Below are positions 35,101 through 45,432 of a stretch of DNA of 64,000 nt, piece by piece (the stretch's first letter is position 1; the number at the start of each line of letters is the position of its first letter). The translations under genes were made by a program, and so were the position numbers. The stretch is from Cryptomeria japonica (taxonomy: Eukaryota; Streptophyta; Pinopsida; Cupressales; Cupressaceae). The notes under the pieces were generated by a model. That model searched no databases. It saw nothing but the letters and a program-made list of their open reading frames with translations, and was not told the DNA's origin. Location: the NCBI RefSeq assembly GCF_030272615.1, contig NC_081414.1, positions 911,529,009 through 911,593,008 of the forward strand, in the 5' to 3' direction.

Positions 35101-37804
35101 TTGATGATGTTTTAGCCAAATCCATTCTTTGCATAGATCATATTAAGATCCTTCGTCAAATCTTTGAAAGGATTCGTAAATATCACATGCGCTTGAATCC
35201 CCGAAAATGTGTTTTTGGTGTGGATAGTGGAAAACTATTAGGATTCATAGTTTCGCATCATGGGATTGAGGTGGATACTAAGAAAATAGATGCTATTGTC
35301 AACATGCCACCTCCTAGAAATGTGTCTCAACTCAAAAGCTTACAAGGAAAAATTCAAGCTATTCGTAGGTTTGTATCTCAACTTGCGGATTGTACTTTTC
35401 CTTTCACTCAACTTCTCAAAAAGAATATCACTTTTCAATGGAATGAGGATTGTCAGCAAGCATTTGAAGATTTAAAAATGTATTTGGCTAATCCTCCTAT
35501 CCTTCGACCGGCCGAACCTTCTCAACCCTTCCTTCTTTATACAGTGGCTTCCTCTCATGCTCTCGCAGCATTATTGGCACAACATGATAAAGATGGTAAG
35601 GAGTGTCTGGTTTATTATATAAGTCGTACCTTACTCAATTATGAGACCCGATATTCTGCGATAGAAAGACAATGCTTGGCCTTGGTGTTTGCGACTCAGA
35701 AATTGAGACATTATCTCTTAAATCTAGAAGTCCATGTCATGGTAAAGTTTGATCCGTTGAAGCATTTTTTCTCTAAAACTGATTTATCAGGACACCTAGC
35801 TAAGTGGGTTATGATGTTAACTGAATTTGACCTTAAATTTGTTTCACAAAGAGCAATTAAAGGGCAAGCGTTGACTGATCACTTAGTTGAGGCCCCTTCA
35901 CCTTTCTCCTTCCCTAACCCTGAGTCTTTTCCTAACGATTTCATCCTTTGTACAGAAAAAGATGAAACTTGGGAGTTATACTTTGATGGCTCTAAGTGTC
36001 GTACGGGATCGGGGGCAGGTGTTGTTCTGACTTCTCCTACAAAGAAGTCCATTCCCTTATCTTACCGTCTCAATTTCCTATGTACCAATAACATTGCTGA
36101 GTATGAGGCTCTTATAGCAGGAATAAAGGCAGCCTTAGCTCTGAATATAAAACACATACATATTTTTGGAGATTCTCAACTGATTATACGACAGGTAACA
36201 GGACTGTATCAAGCAAAACAAGACAAGTTATCACAATATAAAGACCTTGCTATCTCTTTGTTACAAAAATTTGATTCTTACACCATAGAACCTATTCCTC
36301 GAAAAGATAATCGACATGCGGATGCAATGGCATGTGTGGCTTCTCTTGTATCTTTAGAGGACCCTGTGGTTGATCTTAAATTTGTTATTCACAACCTCAC
36401 TTCTCTAGCTATTGTAGATGATTCCAACCTGGTGACATGTTGCGATTTCATAGACTCGGATGAATGGTACTCGCATATCGTAAGATACTTGATTGATGGT
36501 ACCTTTCCGGATTTCGCCAATAGGAACACCAGGGCTAGAGTTCGCAAGTTGTCTGCTAGGTATATCATTCTTTCTAAGGTTCTTTACCGAAGGGGTTATA
36601 ACGGTCTTCTCCTTCGCTGTCTTAACAAATCAGAAATCCCTATTGCTCTTGAAGAGGCGCATTCAGGTGCCTGTGGGGGGCATTTTGGAGGTAAATCCTT
36701 GGTTCAAAGATTACTTCGAATGGGATATTATTGGCAAACTATGCAGCAGGATTCTTTTTCATTTGTTAAGAAATGTCATCAATGCCAACAACACAATAAT
36801 TTGATTCATGCTCCTGCCCAAGAACTTCATTCTCAGGTAGCTTCTTGGCCTTTCTCTACATGGGGGTTGGATCTCATCGGTAAAATCTCTCCTCCTTCAT
36901 CTCAAGGACATGTTTTCATTATAACCGCAACAGATTACTTTACAAAGTGGGTAGACGCTGTTCCTCTTCGCTCCACTACAGCTGAAGTGATTTGTCGATT
37001 TCTTCTAGAAAACATTATTTCTCGATTTGGGATACCTTCCACTATAATCTCTGATAATGGGACATCATTTAAGAATAAAGAGGTGAAGCAATTCCTCGAG
37101 AAATATCATATCAAACATCGATTTTCTACACCATACTATCCTCAATCAAATGGTCAAGCCGAATCATCCAATAAAATAATTGAACAAATTCTTCGCAAAA
37201 CTGTGAATAAGCATGGTAAGGATTGGAGTACTCAGCTAATCTATGCTCTTTGGGCCTACCGAACGAGTGTACGAATTGCCACGGGAACTACTCCTTATAA
37301 TCTTGTTTATGGTGCTGATGCTATCATGCCTTTAGAATTAGAGATTCCATCACTTAGAGTTTCTCTCAAAGGTATAATAGATGATGACTCCTATAGAGAA
37401 CAAAGACTTCAACAGCTTGAGATGCTTGATGAACAGCGTATAAATGTTCTTGAGCATATTCAAGCGTATCACAAAACTCTACAACGAAACTATAATGATA
37501 AGGTTATTCAACGTTCCTTCTCAATGGGTGACTTAGTGCTCTATGAGAATCAGCGCAATGTGAATGCCTTACCTGAAGAAAAGGAAAAATTCAGTCCTAA
37601 TTGGCTTGGACCATATATCGTTATTGAAGATTATGGATCAAGTGCTTACAAAATAGCAGATGTAGACGGTATGCCTCTTAAAGACCCTATAAACGCTATG
37701 CACTTGCATAGATACTATGCTTCATTCCTCATTCCTTATCATTTATCTATTTCCTTTCTCACTTTTTCAAAATTGGATAATATGTTAACATATCTTTCTT
37801 AGAG
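32178..37804 (+). pseudogene. TE5 pol polyprotein (no capsid; one in-frame stop)
   Basis: One frame of about 1,875 codons with a single TAA at 34812-34814. N-terminal 300 residues: acidic then Pro-rich, with repeated VQG phrases and no capsid or zinc knuckle. Protease active site LVDNGSGLNVCS (residue about 346) and YNLLLGRPWIHSM. Near residues 610-660 is a G-patch-like segment (FGLGYNP). RT starts about residue 770. After the stop come FMDGFSGYNQIF, MPFGLKNAGATYQRAM, YVDD at residue 78, RNase H (about 215-330), second RNase H (YFDGS at 373, NNIAEYEAL, FGDSQL, RHADAMA), integrase zinc finger (HSGACGGH...CHQC), DDE core (DLIGKI, ATDYFTKWV, SDNGTSF, YPQSNGQAE) and a C-terminal WLGPY. The stop sits inside RT, where Arg is usual. 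Confidence 0.92.
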
Positions 37805-38421
37805 CAAATAGAATTAAATGATGTCTTGTTTAATCTATATTGCTTCATTCCTGACAAGCATGTTTCTTTACTTTATGGTTTGTCTTGAATTCATTTATGT
37901 AAATTAAAAAAAAGATTTACATTTTTATTATGTTGACATATTATACAATGTTTTATGTGTTAAGTTGAATCATGTCATGTTGTGTTTTCAAATTAAATCA
38001 CATTGGTTATATGATTCGTAGGCTTAATACATACTTTCTTCCTTATCATCAATGTAGTACTTGATTAAATATTTTAATTAAGTCACACATGTATCAATTT
38101 AATCATGGCGCATTGAGAAATCAATCACATGGAAATTAAATTCAGAACATACATGCACATCTACCAAATGTCTTAACTTTAATCACAATACACATTGTTT
38201 AGGCATTAAAGATAACACATTTGAGACAAAGAAGCATGTATATATATATATATATGTGGATCAATATACAAAGGTAGGTCACTACACATCCAAAATGTGA
38301 CCTACCCTACATCATAAAATCATCTCCTATCCTTAGGGCTGGTGGCTGGAGAGTGACAACTAGATGCTCCCTCCTGATCTGGCCGTGCAGGTGGACCCAT
38401 GGGGGTATACCGTGATATAGA
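37805..38421 (+). other. TE5 spacer after pol
   Basis: A/T-rich, no gene. Contains a short TA microsatellite at 38237-38255. It is also the 3' side of the antisense gene. Confidence 0.6.
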
Positions 38422-40751
38422 TTATGAATGGCTCCGAGAGGAACTCCTACAATCCCTATCCATAAGGATAGCGCGATACGAAGTAGCCTCGGCCTGAGCT
38501 GCTGCTAGATCACGCTGTGCTCGCTGAAGGTCCTCTGATAGAGCCCGCTCTCTCTCCCTCCATATCTCTACCTGTACTCGAAATGGGGAAAACAAATCAT
38601 CATGCCGACCCGCGTTCCCTTGAGGCCTATAAGCAACCTGTGAGGAACTAGGGATCTGCGTTGTCGTAGAGATATCTGTCACTGCTTGCTGGATCAAGGA
38701 GCGCCACTCCTGCACATTAGCTGTAGCAGTAGAACAGATTTTGTGTTAGTACCATTTTATATCATCAAAACATCAATCAATCAATCAATTTAAACTTACT
38801 ATACCTGGATCTCCCTCACGCCAGTAGGGATCATGATATGGTAGCATCTGTGACTGGGAACTACTAGGCTCCCCACGCTCGAACAATCTGTGCGCGATAG
38901 GTGTAGGTCTTCGTAGCGCCTCGTGTTCCCCCTCTTGGGGAATAATGGGAGGATCTAAGGCTACGGTATCATCCCCTGAATGGTGAGGAGCTGCATCTAT
39001 CTCCTCCTCATCATCTCTATCCTCATCCTCCTCGTCATCCTCATCATCATCTCTCTCCTCCTCATCGTCATCCTCATCCTCCTCCTCCTCGGCACTAGGC
39101 TGATCTCCTATAGGTGGATCAGGACCTCCTGCCTCCTCATGATCCTCTCCCTCCTCTGGCTCCTCTAACCTGGATCCCTGATCCTCATCTCGGTCTCCAT
39201 GCCTCCATGGACCTGGATGGCCTGTCGGGTGATCTGGTGGAAAGATAGGCCCTGGGTATGATCTCACAAACCAGGAATGATACCTGCGCTGTACCCCGGG
39301 GTCTGCAGCATAATCAGTGACCACATCCTGATTGGACCCCTCTATATCTGTGATCTCGATATCATCTATCGTCGGTCTCGCTACTGCTCTGGGTCTAGAA
39401 GGACTCACGAGTGTCGAGTGTAGACGGGCACATCGGCTGGGACACACTGCTCTAGCCCGAACTGCCTCCGTACTTGGTTGAAGTAGAATGGGACTATGAT
39501 GTGTGGATATCGCCCTCTCAGTAGGCGGTTCCTCTGTAAACATGCTAACTGTCTCTCCATCCCATCCCATCTGTGCATCCGCAGATATGGTCTCCACACG
39601 GTCACCTCGGCTGTCAATCTGTCAACTATCACTCTCTAATACAATAGATCTCCAAATCTCCACTCGCTAGTAAGTGGATAAGCAAATACCCTAGGTCGCT
39701 CGCTAGCCGTACTCATCGGATAGCCGACAGGCCTGGTGCATGTAAAATGCTCAAATATCCACACCTGCAGAAGTGTGCATGTCATCAAGCTGCAACCTTG
39801 TCCGAAAACATACTCCTTGAGGTTGTGATAGAGATGTGCAAGCATACTCCGACCCCAGGCATGTACTCTCCTGTGTCTCTCCATAGCCCTGATGCACCAC
39901 GTGAGACCCCCATGCATGTGTGTACCTCGCCCATTAGGGCAGACAGCTAGTGAAATGATGGCTATCATAAGACGTCTCATGAGGGGTACCTCTCTTGTAG
40001 GATGTAAGAGCCAGCTGACCATGATACGACCTCTCGTCTCGCTAGGCATGACTCTCCCTATGCAATATACCTGCTCCCTCTGATGATCCTCTACTGACCG
40101 ATCGGTCGCATATGTCATGGTAGCTCCTCTGATCGGTAGGCGAAGAATGCAGTACACATCCTCCAGTGTCACCGTCATCTCCCCTACTGGAAGCTAGAAC
40201 GTGCATGTGTCAGGATCCCACTGTTCCATGAATGCCATCAGCATCGCGGGATGAAATCGGATGGCCAGCATAAGAATCATAGACCACAAACCTACTATCG
40301 ACAATGTGTCTCTCTCTGCCAGAGTGAGTCGGGGAATCTGATCTCGCAAACTGCGTAGAATCTGTCCCGCCGTGTGCTCTCTCATATACGGGAGACCCTG
40401 CATCACAAAAACATAACTATAATCAGTACTCAATCATCAAAAATCATTCATGCAAAACTGTCAAACATCGTATGCTAACCCTGGCATCTCTCGCCAAGTC
40501 CTGATTGGGGCCATGGTGCCTTGTCAGGGACCATGGCGCCCTGAAGGGACCATGGCGCCCCACAGGGACCATGGCACCCTGTGTGGGACCCACGGTCGGG
40601 TTCCAGGGCCCGCAAACGATCACAGAAAGTCAAATGCAGAAAATCAAAAGTCAACGTTCAGTCAACTCACCTCGTCCAGTGGCTCGTCGTCGATCACGGC
40701 CTGTTGCATGATCTCAATCCTCGTGGGACGCTCCGGTCGTCGTGAAGGCAT
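38422..40751 (-). pseudogene. Antisense plant mobile domain (MAIN/MAIL-like) gene with introns, inside TE5
   Basis: ATG at 40751. Predicted exons: 40751-40671, 40500-40480, 40397-38805, 38720-38422. Introns all begin GT and end AG: 40670-40501, 40479-40398 and 38804-38721. The first two are phase 0 and the third phase 1, and the frame is kept across all. Exon 2 would be only seven codons. Exon 3 carries the plant mobile domain: MTVTLEDVYCILRLPIRG, SWLLHPTREV, and later VPFYFNQVRRQFGL. It is followed by a very acidic stretch (38995-39095). Exon 4 encodes a helical tail. Broken by TAG at 40196-40194 and 39638-39636 and a frame change near 39420. PMD proteins are known both as host regulators and as passengers of transposons. 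Splice sites are predicted by eye. Confidence 0.78.
40507..40590. repeat. Four tandem ~20-bp CCATGGYRCC repeats
   Basis: CCATGG at 40511, 40531, 40550 and 40569 (periods 20, 19, 19), each followed by TGCC, CGCC or CACC and preceded by GGGG or GGGA. Lies in predicted intron 1 of the antisense gene, near its acceptor. Similar wording (GGGCGCCCTGGTCC; ACCATGGCACCC near 30750) occurs in the TE5 LTR. Confidence 0.75.
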
Positions 40752-41315
40752 GATGATGGCTATGTGGGCTCCGCTGCAATGAACAATACTCAGAATCAAC
40801 AAAGTGACAAATGCAAATGTCTCTTTCAAGGTATATACGTTCATTCCTTTACATTTACTTTCAAAACCCTAATTTTCCTCTTTCACTCATTTCATCATAA
40901 CTTGAGTTTGGGAGATGCAATTTTCAAACCGTTTGTTGTGTAGGAATCATATTTGCGTTCCCCTACTCCCGGGATGTTCCAAAAAGTGCTCTGATGAAGC
41001 CTTTTCAGTGAACATCCCTCATCAACACTCTCTTACACAATTTGTCGTAAGTAAACATGCTACCCTGTTTCACCTCTCTAATAAGCAAGTCGAAACAGGG
41101 GGGGGCATATAGCTACTCGCAAATTTCATCACCTTCCTTAGTAAGCATTAGGTGATTTTGTGATCTAACGTGTGTTTTGTAGGGTGCGGTTCCTAACTGT
41201 GTACTGCAGATACCGCTGGGGGCTTCGTCGGACAACTTATGGATATATCATTTTTCAAATGATGTTTACTTTCTGTACTTTAGCTTGCATATGCACGTAG
41301 TACTCATATGACTGC
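40752..41315. other. TE5 region upstream of the antisense gene
   Basis: No gene seen. For the antisense gene this is the 5' flank and should hold its promoter; I see no convincing TATA box. It ends at the TE5 polypurine tract. Confidence 0.5.
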
Positions 41316-41331
41316 TAAAGTGGGGGCTAAA
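41316..41331 (+). promoter_or_regulatory. TE5 polypurine tract
   Basis: TAAAGTGGGGGCTAAA immediately before the 3' LTR. Confidence 0.8.
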
Positions 41332-42096
41332 TGTAACGTCATAAATTGTACGCACTTGCTAAAGCAGTACAATTTAACACCTAGTTTAGCACCCGCCTTG
41401 GCGCAATTGCATTTTGCATTGCATTTCCCCTTTAGCACTTAATTAATCAAATTAATTAGGTCTAAAGGTTCTATTTCATCATTTTCCACATCATAAAGTG
41501 GGGCCCTTTCATTAAAGCGTGCCCCTTTCATTTTATTCTTCCAATACATCACTTAATCAAAAAGTAGGTCGAGACAGCACCCCACATCAAATTGCAGAGC
41601 AGAACACCAGGACAGGGGCGTGGGGCGCCCTGGTCCCTGGGACAGAGGCGCTGGGCGCCCTGGTCCTCCTGACAGACAGCATTTCAGACAGTTTCCCGAG
41701 TGCAAAACAGTAGTTTCAAGTGCAGTTTCAGGTGCAGAATCAGGACAGTGGCGCCCGCGCCCCCGTCCCGAACATTTCCACTCAGATTTTGACTCTGAGT
41801 ACGCATTTGCATTCTTGTCTTATCCTTGTGTTTACAGCTTTCCATTGTTTAAGTTCAATTCTGCAATCTTGTTATTAGTTCATATTTGCATTCTAGGGTT
41901 AGGAATTGAACTTGCATAATCTTACCTTTCAATTACAACAAAGGAATAGAAACCCTAATAGGTAGCCCGTGGCTCTCTCTTTCACAAAAAGAAGTAGCCA
42001 ATTGTGTGATACCTCTAGGCTCTTTTGTATTCCGTAATGTGTGTCAAAAGGTAGGATTAGGGCATGATAACCTAGTCTCGCTTTTTCCCCCACACA
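41332..42096 (+). repeat. TE5 3' LTR (internally deleted)
   Basis: Lacks about 860 bp relative to the 5' copy. The junction lies in a shared AAAAA (about 41560-41567). Confidence 0.92.
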
Positions 42097-42455
42097 ATGA
42101 GATCACTATCAATTTGATATCCCCTAATCTCATCAACTTGACCATACAAGTCTTGAAACTTTTGCCAAGCATCCTTGATTAGAGTACATTTCTCAATATG
42201 AAAAATGAGATCCTTTGATACATACTTTCTTAAGGTACCAATTGCCATGAGATTTTTAGTGAGCCAATCCAAGTGACCAACTCGATCAACCTTAGGATCA
42301 GCGGGAGCAACAATAGTTCCATCAATGTAATGAGTGAGTCCTTTTTCCATAAGTTTACTCCATGCATCAATTTTCCAGGTAGCATAATTATGAGGAGTTA
42401 AGAGAGGAAACTTAGAAGAAACCATAGTAGCAAAAAGGAAGGAACACAAGAGCAC
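42097..42455 (-). pseudogene. TE4 gag, N-terminal part
   Basis: Probable start at 42425 (MVSSKFPLLTPHNYATWK), the usual opening of copia gag; an earlier in-frame Met at 42455 is also possible. Continues KLMEKGLTHYIDG and KCTLIKDAWQKFQDLYGQVD, then meets TE5. It resumes at 30373. Confidence 0.85.
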
Positions 42456-44003
42456 AAAAGCACAAGAGACACCCCCCCAAATTCACTCAATCAAAGTACC
42501 CCCCCCAAAGTGATGATTTTGGCACTTTATACTTAGTGCGATTACAATGAGCCACTTGCAAAACAAGGCAAAGTGGACTTATGATGCAAATCTTACAACT
42601 TCTCCAATGAGATACAAGAGACTTCAATCAATAGTGCAATGAATCTAACTGAGATTCAAGCAAATATACAAGTACCAAGAGAGCCAAAAATGGCCAAAAT
42701 CTGAAAGTACAATTTCTACTTACAATGGCATCAATCTGATAGCATTATGTGAAAGTAGACGAAAAAATACGCACTTTCAAAAAAAAACAACACTCGAAAA
42801 GGAGGTCGTATGACCCTAAACGAAGCCTCTGAAGTTGCAAAAACTGAGATTACTCAAGTACAGTCACCAAAAACTACATTTTCTGAAAAATCAATGCATC
42901 AAAATCAAAAAATTTCTTCACCGCTGCGGAGAGCACGAAATTCTAGCCCATTTCAAAAAAAATTGCTCGAAAAAAGGAGCAAAAATGAGCAAGATATGGC
43001 CATTTGAAGTTGAACTGCAAAATCAAAAAGCTCAATGAGAGGGGCCTGCAAAATTTTTGAAAAATGTTGATGTGGCGCTGATGTCAACAAGTCACTGTGT
43101 TAAATTTGATGGCCATATGACCGTCGCAAAAACTTCGCCTCCCTGCTGACTGGGCGTCCGTACTATACAGACTGCTGACTAAGCAGGTGACTGTGCAGGC
43201 CGTATGGATGATGTGGTAGTCTGACAGTGCGTACGGAGGTCTGCGTGGCGTGCAGATTTGGCTGATGATGTGGTGGCCGTACGGATGACTATGTGTATGG
43301 GTTGTACCCGCGGGCCAGTGGTCGCCTGCCATGTGGCAGACGCAGGTCCTCCGGTCTGGGTGGTCGCAAGCGAAGCGGGAGAGACCGGTGGCGTGGACAG
43401 GACGATCGTCAGAGAGGAGAAGACTAGCGGTCGGGTGCCGATGTCAGGAGGAGCCGGCGCGACGGCAGGCGAGCGTGCGGAGCCGGGAGGACGTTGGTGC
43501 CGACGAGAGGTAAAGCGGTCGGCGGCGGGAGCGAGGCGACTGACGAGACGTTCTGCGAGGCGGCGTACGGAACGAGGCGGCGGGTACAGGCTCTACAGAC
43601 CTGCAGGGTACGACAGACCTATAACACGCGGAACTGCGGGTACAGCAGGTCACGGGGGGGTCTGCAGACCCCCCAAAAAATTGCTTTTTTTGTTTATTTT
43701 TGATTTTTTTATTTTTCAATTTTTTCGAAAAAAAAAAAATTTATTTTTTTTGACAAAATTTTTTTTATTTTTTATTTTCGGAAAACATATAAAAAAATTT
43801 CGAAATTCATACAATAATAGCAAAATTGGCGAAAATTTTTTCTCACCAAAATAGGTCGACTTTATAACCAAAATTCATGGAAACGGCCTTCTAGACGCAA
43901 TGGCGGGGTTGGATCTGGTTTAGGACGCCTCCAAAAGATGTTGCTCCTCAAATCTGCCTCTTGACGTCGCAATAATGCCTCTTCAAGACGAATCAGTGAA
44001 TCC
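42456..44003 (-). other. TE4 leader with GC-rich island
   Basis: 1.5 kb between primer site and gag, long for copia. 43080-43675 is strongly GC-rich, unlike everything else in the window. It is bounded on the right by an A/T-only tract (43675-43810), where the plus strand is T-rich. Frames open across the GC island on both strands look compositional; I do not call a gene. Confidence 0.6.
43655..43674. repeat. Perfect 20-bp palindrome in TE4 leader
   Basis: GGGGGGTCTGCAGACCCCCC, with no mismatch, at the boundary of the GC island and the A/T tract. Confidence 0.85.
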
Positions 44004-44021
44004 CCAATGGCTCTGATACCA
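44004..44021 (-). promoter_or_regulatory. TE4 primer binding site (tRNA-iMet)
   Basis: Minus strand TGGTATCAGAGCCATTGG, directly against the LTR. The first 13 bases are the classic complement of plant initiator tRNA-Met. Confidence 0.92.
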
Positions 44022-44470
44022 TGTGAGATTTTGCCAAGATCAAGAGCTCAATGAAATGTACAAAATAGAGACACAATATAGGACAAGAATAAACTGTATT
44101 CTCATCAATAGAAAATGATCAATAATCAAATTACATACAATGTAGATGAGCTTACTTATATAAGAAAGGCTAGGGATATGTGAGCACACAAACATGACAT
44201 GTGGCTCAATAAGAAACAAGGGTAGGTAGGAAATAGGTGTGGGTAGGTAGGAGAAATAATATAATAGTCCACATGAGGTGGATCACCCACTGAATGTGGA
44301 GTTTAACAACAAGATCAACACCATAAAAGGTGGAATTTCTCCTACACACACTATCCCAATGTGGCACAAACACCCAAGTGTCTCATACCCAAACTACTAT
44401 GAAATGCATTTCCTAAGTAAACTTAAGTAAGTGTAATAATATCCAAGATGAATAATTATTTACACCAACA
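44022..44470 (-). repeat. TE4 5' LTR
   Basis: 449 bp, TG...CA; carries the TATA box at 44155-44162. Followed by CTAAG (44471-44475). Confidence 0.93.
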
Positions 44471-44475
44471 CTAAG

Positions 44476-45432
44476 TGATTATCTCTTCAAAGGACTCTGT
44501 GCCCTTCATGTCTAAATGGAATTCCATCTCGTCATTCAAGTTGGAAATGAATATTTCCACTAGTTCTTGTTAAGGCAAATGAAGAGAATGTCTACTAGAC
44601 AGTTGACTCCACCGTTGTAGGAAAGCTGAGAACAACTCCCCTGGTTTTTGTTTGGTGTTGCATAAATCTGCCATGGTAACATCTCTTTCTATGTTATGTG
44701 CATAATGAGTGATGAATTTTTGGACTAGTTCCTTGAATTTTCTAATGCCACCTGGTAATCGGGAAAACCATTGTGGGGTTGTGCCTCCTAAATTCTAACG
44801 AAAAAGGCACATTAGATAGGTGTCCTCATAGGCCACCTCTAAACAAGCTAAGTGAAATTCTCGTACATGATCTCTAGGGTCTCCTTTGCCCCTGTACTTT
44901 TTAAACTTGGGTGTTTCAAACCCTCATGAAAAAGGTGGCATATGCATGTTCCTATCAAAAGGATAGGGACAAATATCGTTAAGTGAAAACCGAGTAGTCT
45001 TCACACGACTATTGAGTTGTTGAGCGATATTTTCTACCTGTTGTCTCAACATGTCTATTTCTATAGGAGGAGGTACGGGATTCCCTTGATGATTAAGGTC
45101 ATATCGAAAGTAATCTCTACCTCTTCCACCATCGTTATGGCTATGTTCTTCTGATGTTTGTCGTATCTGTGCAGTATCAAAGTTAGAGGGTAGTTTAGCA
45201 CCCTCTTGAGCAAGTCTTAGAAAATGAGCATCTGCATTGTTTCTAAGGATTTCTCAAAGAGTTTATTGAACTTGGGATTGTGTTGTACTCTTTCTATATC
45301 TTCGGGAGTTGGAGTGCTAGGATCTTCATCATTTGTGCCTCCTCCAATGGCTTCTTGGAAATTGTTGAGGTTTTCTTCTTCCTCATCTTTGATCTTTGGT
45401 TGTCGGTTTCTCATTTATCTTGTTTGAGCCAT
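44476..45432 (-). pseudogene. TE2 gag, N-terminal half
   Basis: Candidate ATG at 45432 with TAA after five codons, then a second Met at 45414. Further down, the retrotransposon gag capsid signature is readable with stops: VREFHLACLEVAYEDTYLMC, QWFSRLPGGIRKFKELVQKF, KPGELFSAFLQRWSQLSSRH, LVEIFISNLNDEMEFHL. Interrupted by TE4 at 44475 and continuing at 27750. Confidence 0.75.

Larger units (their letters stand above)
30379..42096 (+). mobile_element. TE5: Ty3/gypsy (Tat) element with antisense plant-mobile-domain gene
   Basis: LTRs at 30379-32004 (1,626 bp) and 41332-42096 (765 bp; lacks the part matching about 30612-31472). Ends TGTAACG...CACACA. Flanks GTGAG (30374-30378) and ATGAG (42097-42101), one mismatch. 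tRNA-Trp primer site 32008-32027, polypurine tract 41316-41331. Pol on the plus strand at 32178-37804 with one in-frame stop; no capsid domain. An antisense gene lies at 40751-38422. It sits inside TE4 gag. Confidence 0.92.
27756..44470 (-). mobile_element. TE4: Ty1/copia element with gag and protease only, split by TE5
   Basis: Two 449-bp LTRs (27756-28204, 44022-44470) with seven differences by eye. Perfect 5-bp target duplication CTAAG (27751-27755, 44471-44475). tRNA-iMet primer site at 44021-44004 and polypurine tract at 28214-28205. It inserted into TE2 gag. Without TE5 it is about 5.0 kb and codes for gag and protease but no integrase, RT or RNase H, so it depends on a helper. The 1.5-kb leader (42456-44003) is unusually GC-rich in its middle. 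Confidence 0.93.

Noticed and set aside
38422..40751. Independent host PMD gene into which TE5 inserted
   Set aside because: It lies between pol and the polypurine tract, wholly inside TE5 LTRs, so it travels with the element. Stops also exclude a working host gene.
43258..43854. 198-codon plus-strand frame in the GC-rich island
   Set aside because: Composition-driven; antisense to TE4, no domain, ends in A/T tract. Frames of similar length are open on the other strand too.
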